DNA of 64,000 nt from NCBI RefSeq assembly GCF_023544665.1, contig NZ_JAMJFL010000014.1, positions 124,001 through 188,000 of the forward strand. The letters run 5' to 3'. The position numbers and the translations under genes are program-made. This DNA comes from Streptomyces sp. YS415. GTDB taxonomy: Bacteria > Actinomycetota > Actinomycetes > Streptomycetales > Streptomycetaceae. The notes beneath the pieces were generated by a model that worked only from the letters and a program-made list of their open reading frames with translations, ran no database searches and was not told the origin of the DNA. The stretch's first letter is position 1; each line of letters opens with the position of its first letter. This document shows, piece by piece, positions 1-7,288 of the stretch.

Positions 1-97
1 AGTCCGCTACACACTCATCCCGAAGGGCCACCGCCTCGGCCCCGTCCTCCAGGCACTGTGGGACTGGGGAGCGGAGACGGCGGCCCGAGACGACTAG
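1..97 (+). CDS. HxlR-family transcriptional regulator, C-terminal fragment
   Basis: Only the last 31 codons are in the window, in frame from base 2 to the TAG at 95-97. The translation contains YTLIPKGHRLGPVLQAL followed by WDWGAE. This matches the wing and C-terminal helix of HxlR-type winged-helix regulators, whose usual form is Y-x-LTPxGxxLxPVLxALxxWG. HxlR proteins are small DNA-binding repressors or activators of stress and detoxification genes. The target cannot be seen because the gene starts outside the window. It converges on the HTTM gene, with 42 bases between the two stops. Confidence 0.7.
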   Translation, partial: VRYTLIPKGHRLGPVLQALWDWGAETAARDD

Positions 98-139
98 GCG
101 GGGAGCGGCCGCGAGACGAGCCCTGCTCACTGACCGGCT

Positions 140-1282
140 TCAGCCGACCGGCCCCGGCTGCGTCGGCAGGAGGCCGGCTTCCGGCCTGGGCGATGCTCCC
201 CGGCCGCTGACTTCGGTGCGCTGGACCGCACGTCGCCAGAGCAGTCCCAGGGAGCGGTAGAAGCGGTCCGGCAGGAAGACCGCGTCGGCGACGATCATCG
301 CGGCGGAGAAGAGCGGCAGGCCCAGGAGCACCGCGATACCAACGTGCATGGTCAGCATCATGACAAGGACGGGATACTTGAGCCTGCCGAAGAGGACGAA
401 GGGGAAGGCGACCTGCAGCAGGACCGTCAGGTAGCACGCGGCGGTGAGCAGGACCTGGTGCTCGTCGACCATGTCGGACAGCGCGGGCCAGGGCTGGAAC
501 AGGTGGAGGTTCAGGGCGTAGTGGAGGGCGGTCCCATTGCCCCACGTACCGCCTTGCACCTTGTACAGGCCCGCCGAGCCGTAGAGGAAGCAGACCTGCG
601 CGGCGATGACGAACATCCCGCAGTTGTGCAGGACCGTGACCACGCTCAATCGGGCGTCTCGGAGATGGCGCCGGGACGCGCCCCCGGTCGTCAGGGGAAG
701 GCGTGCCTCAGGCCCTGTGGCTGAACGCAGTCGGGCCCTGCGGGCGTCGAGGGACCAGCGTCGGCCGCAGGCGGTGAACCCGAGATAGACGGCCATGAGG
801 AGAATGAGATTGTCCCCGCCGTCCGTCATGAAGATCGCCCTGGCGTGGAATGACGCCACCACGACGGCGAACAGCACGGACACCACTCTGGTCCGCCAGC
901 CCAGCATGAACAACGCGGACGTGACGACGGCCACCGCGTAGCAGAGCTCGAAGTACGCGCGGCTGTCGGACAGGGTGAGAAGGCTCGCCCATCCCGTCTG
1001 GTCGAACAGTTGTCGCGCCAGCGCGGGAGTCCACGGGGAACCAGGGCCCCAGATCTGGTCACGGTGCGGGAACTCTCGCAGCAGAAAGACGAGGTAGAGC
1101 AGGCCATAGCCGATGCGCAGTACTGCCGCCGCGTACAGGGAGACCGGCCGCTCGAGCAGGAGGGTGAAGAACGCGGCGACGCGGTCGAGCGTTCGCTGCG
1201 TCGCGTTGCGTGTTCCTGCTTGCTCGGTGGTGCACCTCGACGGCGTGGGCGCCGTGGTCCGGGTCGGCTCAGTCGGTGCCAT
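140..1282 (-). CDS. HTTM-domain integral membrane protein (SdpB / VKD-carboxylase-like)
   Basis: The 380-residue protein starts at an ATG preceded by GGAAGGTGG at good distance. After a Thr-rich N-terminus it has a run of hydrophobic helices. The segment LYAAAVLRIGYGLLYLVFLLRE, then WGPGSPW and FHARAIFMTDGGDNLI, is typical of HTTM (horizontally transferred transmembrane) proteins, the family that holds SdpB and is related to vitamin-K gamma-carboxylase. SdpB, with SdpA, matures the B. subtilis toxin SDP. The reaction of the actinobacterial members is unknown. The start overlaps the end of the DUF5819 gene by 14 bases, so the two are almost certainly co-translated and act together. No adjacent SdpC-like toxin is recognised. 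Confidence 0.8.
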   Translation of the reverse strand: MAPTEPTRTTAPTPSRCTTEQAGTRNATQRTLDRVAAFFTLLLERPVSLYAAAVLRIGYGLLYLVFLLREFPHRDQIWGPGSPWTPALARQLFDQTGWASLLTLSDSRAYFELCYAVAVVTSALFMLGWRTRVVSVLFAVVVASFHARAIFMTDGGDNLILLMAVYLGFTACGRRWSLDARRARLRSATGPEARLPLTTGGASRRHLRDARLSVVTVLHNCGMFVIAAQVCFLYGSAGLYKVQGGTWGNGTALHYALNLHLFQPWPALSDMVDEHQVLLTAACYLTVLLQVAFPFVLFGRLKYPVLVMMLTMHVGIAVLLGLPLFSAAMIVADAVFLPDRFYRSLGLLWRRAVQRTEVSGRGASPRPEAGLLPTQPGPVG

Positions 1283-2003
1283 GTGGGGCCACCTTCCACC
1301 AGGGCAGGTAACGGGTGTCTACGGGGGTCGGCGTGGTCTTGGCCGGACGGTTGCCCTCTGCCGGGCCGGAAGGGCCGACGGGCAGCGTGACGACCCGCAG
1401 TTGGATGGAGTCGAAGGAGCCGCCGCCCTGGTCGGCGACGCGCTCCGCCGCGATGTTGCGGAGATACTGACGGATCATCACGGCCCGCTCCGAACGGGGC
1501 TGGTCGTCGCCGCCGAGCGTTTCGAGGTAGGAGCTCCAGGCCCGGCGCAGCATGTTCTGCGTCGTATGGCTCGGGAAGGGGTTGTGTCTGGTCGCGGCGT
1601 TGTCCACACCGCTCAGATCGAACCAGTCGCTCACCTGCACGGTGCCGTTCGTATCGGTCCTCATGGTCCGCACCGAGATCTGCCGGTTGACCGACTCCGG
1701 ATCCGGGGCGAAGAGCCGCCAATTCTGCTCGAACACGGGAAAGACCCATGCCTTGATCTGTTTGCTGTACAGCTGCGAGATGGCGTTCGCAGGCGCCACA
1801 TGGAGAAAGACCAGGACTACGTGAATGAGCGTGGCCGCGAGGCAGAGGACTACGGCGGATGCCGTGGCCGCCCGCAGCGAGCGACACGGTCCTCCCGACC
1901 CGCCATGAGAATCATCGAGAATACCGCTGCGGCCATTTTCGGCTTGGCCGGCGTCGGAGTGCTCCGACTTTTGCGCTTCCGCTTGATCGACACCGCTCAG
2001 CAC
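1269..2003 (-). CDS. DUF5819 family protein (SdpA-like), membrane-anchored
   Basis: The frame stays open up to an ATG at 2150, but codons 16-31 of that longer version lie inside a perfect 19-bp hairpin (2056-2102) and read as Arg-rich noise. I therefore prefer the GTG at 2003, giving about 244 residues; this start is not certain. A hydrophobic segment (ATASAVVLCLAATLIHVVLV) is followed by an exported-type domain with ISQLYSKQIKAWVFP, QNWRLFAPDP and SDWFDLS. These match DUF5819, the actinobacterial family that resembles SdpA. The role is unknown, but pairing with an HTTM protein mirrors sdpA-sdpB, so a maturation or export partner is inferred. Confidence 0.7.
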   Translation of the reverse strand: MLSGVDQAEAQKSEHSDAGQAENGRSGILDDSHGGSGGPCRSLRAATASAVVLCLAATLIHVVLVFLHVAPANAISQLYSKQIKAWVFPVFEQNWRLFAPDPESVNRQISVRTMRTDTNGTVQVSDWFDLSGVDNAATRHNPFPSHTTQNMLRRAWSSYLETLGGDDQPRSERAVMIRQYLRNIAAERVADQGGGSFDSIQLRVVTLPVGPSGPAEGNRPAKTTPTPVDTRYLPWWKVAPHGTD

Positions 2004-2055
2004 GGCCCACCCGGCCTTCCCGTCCCGCTGTTCATTTCCGTTTCTTCCGCTTTCG

Positions 2056-2102
2056 CGCGTGGCGTGCGGTGAGGTCGAACGACCCTCACCGCACGCCACG
2101 CG
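2056..2102. terminator. perfect 19-bp inverted repeat, terminator of the DUF3494 gene
   Basis: Bases 2056-2074 and 2084-2102 are perfect reverse complements around a 9-base loop. The hairpin sits about 50 bases past the stop of the DUF3494 gene on the minus strand. There is no clear T-run, as is common for Streptomyces terminators. It separates the adhesin from the DUF5819-HTTM pair and argues against the longest possible DUF5819 start. Confidence 0.7.
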
Positions 2103-2153
2103 TCTCACTCGCGCACGCAGGCGACCGGCTCTGCACTCAGCCCGCCGCAAGGA

Positions 2154-3362
2154 CTACCGGCTCATGTGACCGCCGGGCTTGTCGGGCTGCCCCTGCTCGG
2201 GGTCGCCGTAGCCACCGGGCTTGCCGTCGTGGCCGTGGCCGGGCTTACCGTCATGGCCGGGCTTGCCGTGCTCGTGGCCGGGCTTGCCGTGGCCGTGGCC
2301 GTGGTCATGGCCGTGCTCGGGCTTCCCCGGCTTCCCCGGCTTGCCGGGCGGCTTGGGGCCGCCTCCGCCCGTGGTGCCGCCGATCGTTCCACCCGTGGTG
2401 CCGCCCGTGGTGCCGCCCGTGGTGCCCGCGATGAGGCCACCCGTCGTCACGCCACCGAGCACTCCACCGACAACTCCACCGGTGCCGCCCGTCGTCACGC
2501 CACCGAGCACACCGCCGACAACTCCACCGGTGCCGCCCGTCGTCACGCCACCGAGCACACCGCCGACGCCGCCCGTGGTGCCGGCGGTCGCGCCACCCGT
2601 GGTGGTCCCGCCTGTGGTCCCGTCGGCGCACTGCGGTCGGGTGATCGTGTTGGTGTCCAGTGTCACGGAGCCATTGCGGGCCAGGGCCCGGCCCACGATG
2701 TCCGCGTCGGTGGTGGCGCTGATCGACGTCATGGCCATGAGGGTGCCGACGAAGTCGGAGTCGGTACCGAGGGTGGCCGAGCTGCCGATCTGCCAGAACA
2801 CATTGCACGGCGAGGCGCCGTTGATGAGGCTCACGTTGCTGGCGGACGCCGTCGTCAGGCCCGAACCGACCTGGAACACCCAGATCGCGTCAGGGTTGTT
2901 CTGGGCGTCCAGGGTGAGCGTGCCCGTGAGACCGAGGGTGGACGAAGCCGTGTACACACCCGGAACGAGCGTCAGGCCGCCCGCGTCCGGCGGAAGAGCA
3001 CCGTCCGAGGCTTGTCCGGCCGCGTTGTTGTAGGCCGCGACCAGGTCGCTCTTCGCTTCGGAGGCAACCGCGTCGGCCGAGTGGAAGGTTCCGTTCACCA
3101 GTCCCGGCGGGAATCCGGAAATGGCCGTCCCGGGATGCACCCCGACATCGCCGGTGATGACCGAAGGTCCGGTGTTGGTGACCGACTCACCGGCCAGGAC
3201 CGCGAAACTGTCGGCGGTGCCCAGTGGTACGGGCTGGGCAAGCGCGATTGCCCGCGTCGGCGTCACCGCAACGACGACAGCGGCGCTCACCGTGGCGAGC
3301 ACCGCCGCCATCCAGACCGACGTTCTGCGCCAGTGAGGCGCGGCAGGGATATTCAGCGTCAT
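2154..3362 (-). CDS. secreted DUF3494 ice-binding-type protein with Gly/Thr repeats and His-rich tail
   Basis: This is a 402-residue exported protein. It has a signal peptide (Arg pair at 12-13, hydrophobic core 17-33, Ala-rich cleavage region near 38-42). Residues about 45-245 form a DUF3494 domain, the beta-solenoid fold of ice-binding proteins, shown by LGTADSFAVLAGESVTNTG, TGDVGVHPGTAI and NVFWQIGSSATLG. Next comes a Gly/Thr/Val repeat region, including a 16-residue unit encoded by tandem 48-bp repeats. The last about 65 residues are Gly-Lys-Pro and Gly-His repeats, which could bind metal or polyanions. No LPxTG signal is seen. In soil actinomycetes the domain may serve adhesion rather than ice binding. 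Confidence 0.8.
   Translation of the reverse strand: MTLNIPAAPHWRRTSVWMAAVLATVSAAVVVAVTPTRAIALAQPVPLGTADSFAVLAGESVTNTGPSVITGDVGVHPGTAISGFPPGLVNGTFHSADAVASEAKSDLVAAYNNAAGQASDGALPPDAGGLTLVPGVYTASSTLGLTGTLTLDAQNNPDAIWVFQVGSGLTTASASNVSLINGASPCNVFWQIGSSATLGTDSDFVGTLMAMTSISATTDADIVGRALARNGSVTLDTNTITRPQCADGTTGGTTTGGATAGTTGGVGGVLGGVTTGGTGGVVGGVLGGVTTGGTGGVVGGVLGGVTTGGLIAGTTGGTTGGTTGGTIGGTTGGGGPKPPGKPGKPGKPEHGHDHGHGHGKPGHEHGKPGHDGKPGHGHDGKPGGYGDPEQGQPDKPGGHMSR
2443..2566. repeat. 48-bp tandem repeat inside the DUF3494 gene
   Basis: Copies start at 2443, 2491 and 2539; the first two are full length and the third partial. They differ at only a few bases and encode a 16-residue Gly/Thr/Val linker unit. 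Near identity at DNA level suggests recent unit duplication and possible length variation between strains. Confidence 0.8.
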
Positions 3363-3799
3363 CGAGAAGCCAGCTCCTGAAGGGACGTGGCGCGGCCGGC
3401 AATACCGGATGCCCGGAATTGCCGGTCTCTGTCGGCTGGAATATTACGCAGACATCTGCGCACAGTTGCGGGCTAATCAGGGTGATTTCGGCGGCGCCCA
3501 CCATATGCATCGTGGAATATATGAAGAAATGGGGCCGAGTGAGGGGTGTCCCGCAAGCCCCGCAAGGCAGACATACGTATGGGCGGGGATATCGGTCGCG
3601 CAGCGCCACTTCAGGCGCCTCTTCAGCAATAAGGACTGACTGCAGGCCGGGGACGTTTCCGATGGCTCGTGGGAGCAGCCGGAGGCCAAGTGAGCCGAGA
3701 GGCAATGAGAAAGGGCGGGAGTCAGTGAGACTGACTCCCGCCCTCTTCTTTCGGCATCCGCGCAGGTCACGTACGAAATTTCGTAGGTGATGCGGCGAG
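3363..3799. other. gene-free region between the DUF3494 gene and tRNA-Arg
   Basis: This 437-base stretch is less GC-rich than its surroundings, especially 3430-3540. It should contain the promoter of the minus-strand DUF3494 gene. I see a short palindrome with 6-base arms at 3447-3460 and the strong hairpin at 3712-3744. Open frames here show no Streptomyces codon bias or recognisable product, and no integrase remnant or att-like copy of the tRNA 3' end was found. Confidence 0.6.
3712..3744. terminator. 15-bp hairpin terminator downstream of tRNA-Arg
   Basis: Bases 3712-3726 and 3730-3744 are perfect complements around a 3-base loop. It lies about 55 bases past the tRNA 3' end. The minus-strand continuation is TTCTCATT, a modest T-rich tail, and the plus strand reads CTTCTTTC, so it could work in both directions. 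Confidence 0.75.
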
Positions 3800-3871
3800 T
3801 GCCCCCGGCAGGATTCGAACCTGCGCACACGGCTCCGGAGGCCGTTGCTCTATCCCCTGAGCTACGGGGGC
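3800..3871 (-). tRNA. tRNA-Arg (anticodon CCG)
   Basis: The minus strand folds into a full cloverleaf: 7-bp acceptor stem GCCCCCG/CGGGGGC with discriminator A, D arm GCTC/GAGC, anticodon stem ACGGC/GCCGT around CTCCGGA (anticodon CCG, reads CGG), and T arm with TTCGAAT in a GCAGG/CCTGC stem. CCA is not encoded. tRNA genes are common integration sites for actinomycete integrative elements, and accessory genes begin just downstream of this one. No integrase or repeated tRNA end is visible. Confidence 0.95.
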
Positions 3872-4010
3872 GTGTCGGGCGCCTTGCTTGGCGGCGACGG
3901 GTAGAACCCTACCAGCTCACCGGGGGTGTTCATGAACCGGTTTCCGGGGGTCGGGTGGCCCGCACGGGGTGGAAGTGGGCAAAACCCGGACGCGGTGGCC
4001 GGTCCGGACC

Positions 4011-4016
4011 TACTCT
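4011..4016 (+). promoter_or_regulatory. -10 element TACTCT of a leaderless promoter
   Basis: The hexamer fits TAnnnT and ends exactly six bases before the GTG of the response regulator. Transcription would then begin at or next to the start codon. No Shine-Dalgarno sequence is present upstream, which supports a leaderless mRNA. Confidence 0.6.
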
Positions 4017-4022
4017 CAAGTT

Positions 4023-4469
4023 GTGTCAGGCGCGTCGGGCCGGGTGCTTGTTGTGGACGACAACAAGGTCATCCGGCAACTGATCAGGGTCAATCTCGAG
4101 CTGGAGGGCTTCGAGGTCGTGACCGCGGCCGATGGTGCCGAGTGTCTGGATGTGATTCATCAGGTACGTCCGGACGTCGTCACCCTCGATGTCGTCATGC
4201 CCCGGCTGGACGGGTTGCGCACCGCGGAGCGGCTCCGCGCCGACCCCCGTACCAGAGATCTGCCCCTCGCCATCATCAGCGCCTGCACCCAGTACGAGGT
4301 CGACAGCGGCCTCGACGCCGGCGTCGACGCGTTCCTCGCCAAGCCCTTCGAACCCGCCGAACTCGTCGCCCTCGTACGCCGGCTGAGCGAGCGGAAGCAG
4401 AGTGGTGGGGGTGTCCTGGGGGCCGGGGCGCGTGCCAGTGCCGGGGACTCCGGGCGGAGCGGCGGCTGA
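4023..4469 (+). CDS. single-domain response regulator (CheY-like receiver)
   Basis: The GTG at 4023 gives 148 residues; a longer frame to 3969 lacks a ribosome site and has no family-like sequence. The receiver domain is complete: acidic pair D12-D13, phospho-acceptor D56 in TLDVVMP, then the conserved Ser/Thr in IISACT and Lys in LAKPFEP. There is no DNA-binding output domain, only a short Gly/Ser-rich tail, so it probably works by protein contact. No histidine kinase is adjacent. In S. coelicolor the equivalent gene also stands before nrtL-lysA. Its partner and target are unknown. Confidence 0.85.
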   Translation: MSGASGRVLVVDDNKVIRQLIRVNLELEGFEVVTAADGAECLDVIHQVRPDVVTLDVVMPRLDGLRTAERLRADPRTRDLPLAIISACTQYEVDSGLDAGVDAFLAKPFEPAELVALVRRLSERKQSGGGVLGAGARASAGDSGRSGG

Positions 4470-4612
4470 GGTCGCCGTCGGACCAGCGGGGCCGTCCGTC
4501 CGGCGGGGCCGGTCGAGCGTGAGCGGGACCGGCTCCCGGCCGCGTCCCATCCGGCCGTCCACATCCCGGACCATCGCCCAAACCCGCTCGCTTACCCACC
4601 CCCCTTCTCCCC

Positions 4613-4618
4613 TACGCT
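4613..4618 (+). promoter_or_regulatory. -10 element TACGCT of a leaderless promoter
   Basis: TACGCT is followed by six bases and then the GTG of nrtL, the same geometry as upstream of the response regulator. No ribosome binding site precedes this GTG, so a leaderless transcript is likely. Confidence 0.6.
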
Positions 4619-4624
4619 TGTCCC

Positions 4625-5722
4625 GTGACCCCCGTCGAGCTCTCCCGTACCGTGCTGCGCGCGGTGCGTCGTGCTGTGGATGAGGGGGAGCTGCGCGTGG
4701 CCGTGCCGGAGCGGGCCGTGGTGACCGTGCCCGGGCCCGGGGGATGCGGGGACTACGCCACCAACATCGCGCTTCAGCTCGCCCGCCCGGCCGGGCATAC
4801 GCCGCAGCGCGTCGCCGAGATCCTGCGGCCGCATCTCCTCGGGGCGGACGGCGTCGACGACGTCGTCGTCACCGGCCCCGGGTTCATCAATTTCTGTCTG
4901 ACCGGCTCGACGCCCACGGCTCTCGTCGAGGACATCCTGCGGTGCGGGCCGCGGTACGGCTTCGCCGACGGGCCCAGCGGACAGGTCGTACAGCTGCACT
5001 GTCCCCGCGAGGTGCGTGCCGTCGTCGTCATGGACGCCGTCGCGCGGATCCTGCGGTCGCAGGGCGCCCTCGTCCGTACCCGTTGCGAGGCCCGTCCCGA
5101 GCCGCTGTGGCAGGACGTGCTCGGTGTCGGCATCGACGCGTACGGCCGACCCGCCGCCCACGGCCCCGCGCCACTCGATGTCGACGTCCGCCCCGTCCCC
5201 GCGCCGCTGGACGTCGACATCCGCCCCGTACCCGCCCCCGGCGACCCCGTCCCGCTCGGCGCCGACGCCGCCCGCTGGGCCCTGCTCCACCCCGCCGCGC
5301 ACGACCGGCCCCGCGTCACCGACGAGCACCTCGTCCAGCGCGAGTCCAACCCCCTCTTCCGCGTCCGCTACGCCCACGCCCGCATCCGCGCGACCACCCG
5401 CAACGCCGCGGACCTCGGCTTCACGTCGGAACCAGGACCCGCCCCCGCCTCGCACGCCGCCGATCTTGGCGTCCTCACCCCCCTCGCCGACCACCCCCGC
5501 ATCCTCGCCGCCGCCGCCACCCACCGCGCCCCCGATCGTCTTGCCCGGCACCTCGTCACCGTCGCCGATGCCGTTCTCGTCCTGCTGCCTGCCGTGCTGC
5601 CGCGCGGTGCGGAGAAACCCTCGGTCGCCCACCGTGCCCGGCTCGCTCTTGCCGAAGCCGCCGGGGCGGTGCTGGCCGGCGGCCTGTCCCTGCTCGGCAT
5701 CGACGCACCCGAACACATCTGA
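4625..5722 (+). CDS. nrtL: ArgS-related anticodon-binding protein NrtL
   Basis: The 365-residue protein resembles arginyl-tRNA synthetase with the catalytic core removed (ArgRS is usually near 590). The N-terminal part (GDYATNIALQLAR, then VTGPGFINFCL) matches the ArgRS N-terminal tRNA-elbow domain. The C-terminal part (SNPLFRVRYAHARI) matches the DALR anticodon-binding domain. HIGH and KMSKS motifs are absent, so it cannot charge tRNA. The junction holds a near-perfect internal repeat, PLDVDVRPVPA / PLDVDIRPVPA (about 5177-5240). The start is the leaderless GTG at 4625. It lies 16 bases before lysA and is probably co-transcribed. Its function is unproven; a role in sensing or binding tRNA-Arg is inferred. 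Confidence 0.85.
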   Translation: MTPVELSRTVLRAVRRAVDEGELRVAVPERAVVTVPGPGGCGDYATNIALQLARPAGHTPQRVAEILRPHLLGADGVDDVVVTGPGFINFCLTGSTPTALVEDILRCGPRYGFADGPSGQVVQLHCPREVRAVVVMDAVARILRSQGALVRTRCEARPEPLWQDVLGVGIDAYGRPAAHGPAPLDVDVRPVPAPLDVDIRPVPAPGDPVPLGADAARWALLHPAAHDRPRVTDEHLVQRESNPLFRVRYAHARIRATTRNAADLGFTSEPGPAPASHAADLGVLTPLADHPRILAAAATHRAPDRLARHLVTVADAVLVLLPAVLPRGAEKPSVAHRARLALAEAAGAVLAGGLSLLGIDAPEHI

Positions 5723-5738
5723 GGAAGCCACCAGAGCC

Positions 5739-7130
5739 ATGAGCCGTTCCGCACACCCCGCCGGGCCCCGCCACGCTGATGTCCTGCCCGAGGGCCACTA
5801 CTCCGCCCCGCCGGCCGATCTGAACGCCCTCGACCCCAAGGTGTGGGCCCAGACCGTCACCCGCGACCAGGACGGCGTCGTCACCGTCGGCGGTATCGAT
5901 GTGCAGACCCTCGCCGAGGAGCACGGCACTCCCGCCTACGTCGTCGACGAGACCGACTTCCGGGCCCGCGCCCGCGCCTGGCGCACCGCGTTCGGCACGG
6001 ACGCCGACGTCTTCTACGCCGGCAAGGCGTTCCTCTCCCGCGCCGTCGTCCGGTGGCTGCACGAGGAGGGGCTCAACCTGGACGTGTGCTCCGGGGGCGA
6101 ACTCGCCACCGCCCTCTCCGCCGGGATGCCCGCCGACCGCATCGCCTTCCACGGCAACAACAAGTCGGTCGCGGAGATCACCCGGGCCATCGAGAGCGGT
6201 GTGGGACGGATCGTCCTCGACTCCTTCCAGGAGATCGTCCGCGTCGCCCACATCGCGCAGGGCCTCGGCAAGCGGCAGCGCGTGCAGATCCGTATCACCG
6301 TCGGCGTCGAGGCGCACACGCACGAGTTCATCGCCACCGCCCACGAGGACCAGAAGTTCGGCATCCCGCTGGCCGGGGGACAGGCCGCCGAGGCAGTGCG
6401 GCGCGCCCTGCAGCTCGAAGGGCTCGAACTGATCGGGATCCACTCCCACATCGGCTCGCAGATCTTCGACATGTCCGGGTTCGAGGTCGCCGCGCACCGG
6501 GTCGTGGGGCTGCTCAAGGACATCCGCGACGAGCACGGCGTCGAGCTTCCCGAGATCGACCTCGGGGGCGGCCTCGGTATCGCGTACACCAGCGCCGACG
6601 ACCCCCGCGAGCCGCACGAGATCGCCAAGGCGCTCACCGAGATCGTCACCCGTGAATGCGAGTCCGCCAAGCTGCGCACTCCGCGCATCTCCGTCGAGCC
6701 GGGGCGGGCCATCGTCGGGCCCACCGCCTTCACCCTGTACGAGGTGGGCACCATCAAGCCGCTCGACGGGCTGCGCACCTACGTCTCCGTCGACGGCGGC
6801 ATGTCCGACAACATCCGCACCGCGCTCTACGACGCCGAGTACAGCGTCTCCCTCGTCTCCCGTACCTCCGACGCGGAGCCGATGCTCGCCCGGGTCGTCG
6901 GCAAGCACTGCGAGAGTGGGGACATCATCGTGCGGGACGCGTTCCTGCCCGCCGATCTGGCACCGGGTGACCTGATCGCCGTACCGGCGACCGGCGCCTA
7001 CTGCCGGTCGATGGCCAGCAACTACAACCACGTGCTGCGGCCGCCCGTCGTGGCCGTGCGGGACGGCGAGTCCCGGGTGATCGTCCGCCGGGAGACGGAG
7101 GAGGATCTCCTGCGTCTCGACGTCGGCTGA
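5739..7130 (+). CDS. lysA: diaminopimelate decarboxylase
   Basis: LysA makes L-lysine from meso-diaminopimelate, the last step of lysine synthesis, using PLP. The 463-residue product is the usual length for Streptomyces. The PLP lysine is K96 in FYAGKAF. Other family motifs are VCSGGELATA, HGNNKS, GIHSHIGSQI and, near the C-terminus, GAYCRSMASNYN. The frame is open further upstream but that part is a shadow of nrtL. The ATG at 5739 has GAGGA upstream and gives the normal N-terminus. It follows nrtL closely and opens the run of aspartate-family genes. Confidence 0.97.
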   Translation: MSRSAHPAGPRHADVLPEGHYSAPPADLNALDPKVWAQTVTRDQDGVVTVGGIDVQTLAEEHGTPAYVVDETDFRARARAWRTAFGTDADVFYAGKAFLSRAVVRWLHEEGLNLDVCSGGELATALSAGMPADRIAFHGNNKSVAEITRAIESGVGRIVLDSFQEIVRVAHIAQGLGKRQRVQIRITVGVEAHTHEFIATAHEDQKFGIPLAGGQAAEAVRRALQLEGLELIGIHSHIGSQIFDMSGFEVAAHRVVGLLKDIRDEHGVELPEIDLGGGLGIAYTSADDPREPHEIAKALTEIVTRECESAKLRTPRISVEPGRAIVGPTAFTLYEVGTIKPLDGLRTYVSVDGGMSDNIRTALYDAEYSVSLVSRTSDAEPMLARVVGKHCESGDIIVRDAFLPADLAPGDLIAVPATGAYCRSMASNYNHVLRPPVVAVRDGESRVIVRRETEEDLLRLDVG

Positions 7131-7153
7131 TCGTCCGTGGCAGAAGGACGGCC

Positions 7154-7186
7154 GCGGGGCGGAAGATCTTCCGGTCTCCGCCCGCC
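7154..7186 (+). terminator. imperfect hairpin after lysA
   Basis: GCGGGGCGGA (7154-7163) can pair with TCCGCCCGC (7177-7185) with one bulged base, around a loop that includes the palindrome GGAAGATCTTCC. It lies 24 bases past lysA. It is a plausible but not strong terminator. Confidence 0.45.
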
Positions 7187-7203
7187 AGGAAACTGAAATA
7201 GTC

Positions 7204-7252
7204 GTCTCACGATCCGGACCGGGGACAGAAACTCCGGTCCGGTGAGTGAGAC
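7204..7252 (+). promoter_or_regulatory. long imperfect hairpin in the hom leader, possible attenuator
   Basis: Bases 7204-7222 and 7234-7252 pair as GTCTCAC and CCGGACCGG arms around a 3-base internal mismatch, with an 11-base loop. The structure ends 37 bases before the hom start, inside a stretch of lower GC. Its place before the branch-point gene for threonine suggests control of read-through or translation. No leader peptide rich in Thr or Lys was seen. Confidence 0.5.
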
Positions 7253-7288
7253 TGGATGAACCGCAGAAGGTAAAGGAAACGAGGTCGG

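Noticed and set aside
2205..2600. CRISPR-like repeated DNA
   Set aside because: The repeats are contiguous, in frame and encode protein repeats; there are no spacers or cas genes.
2166..3380. Plus-strand frame of about 400 codons opposite the DUF3494 gene
   Set aside because: It mirrors the repeats and shows no recognisable domain. The minus-strand product has a signal peptide and a known fold.
3447..3460. Short palindrome CGCAGA-CA-TCTGCG as an operator
   Set aside because: Arms of only six bases and no clear promoter nearby; too weak to call.
5016..5738. N-terminal extension of lysA into nrtL
   Set aside because: The extension is a frame-shifted reading of nrtL, Ser/Pro/Thr-rich, and LysA starts normally at 5739 with a ribosome site.
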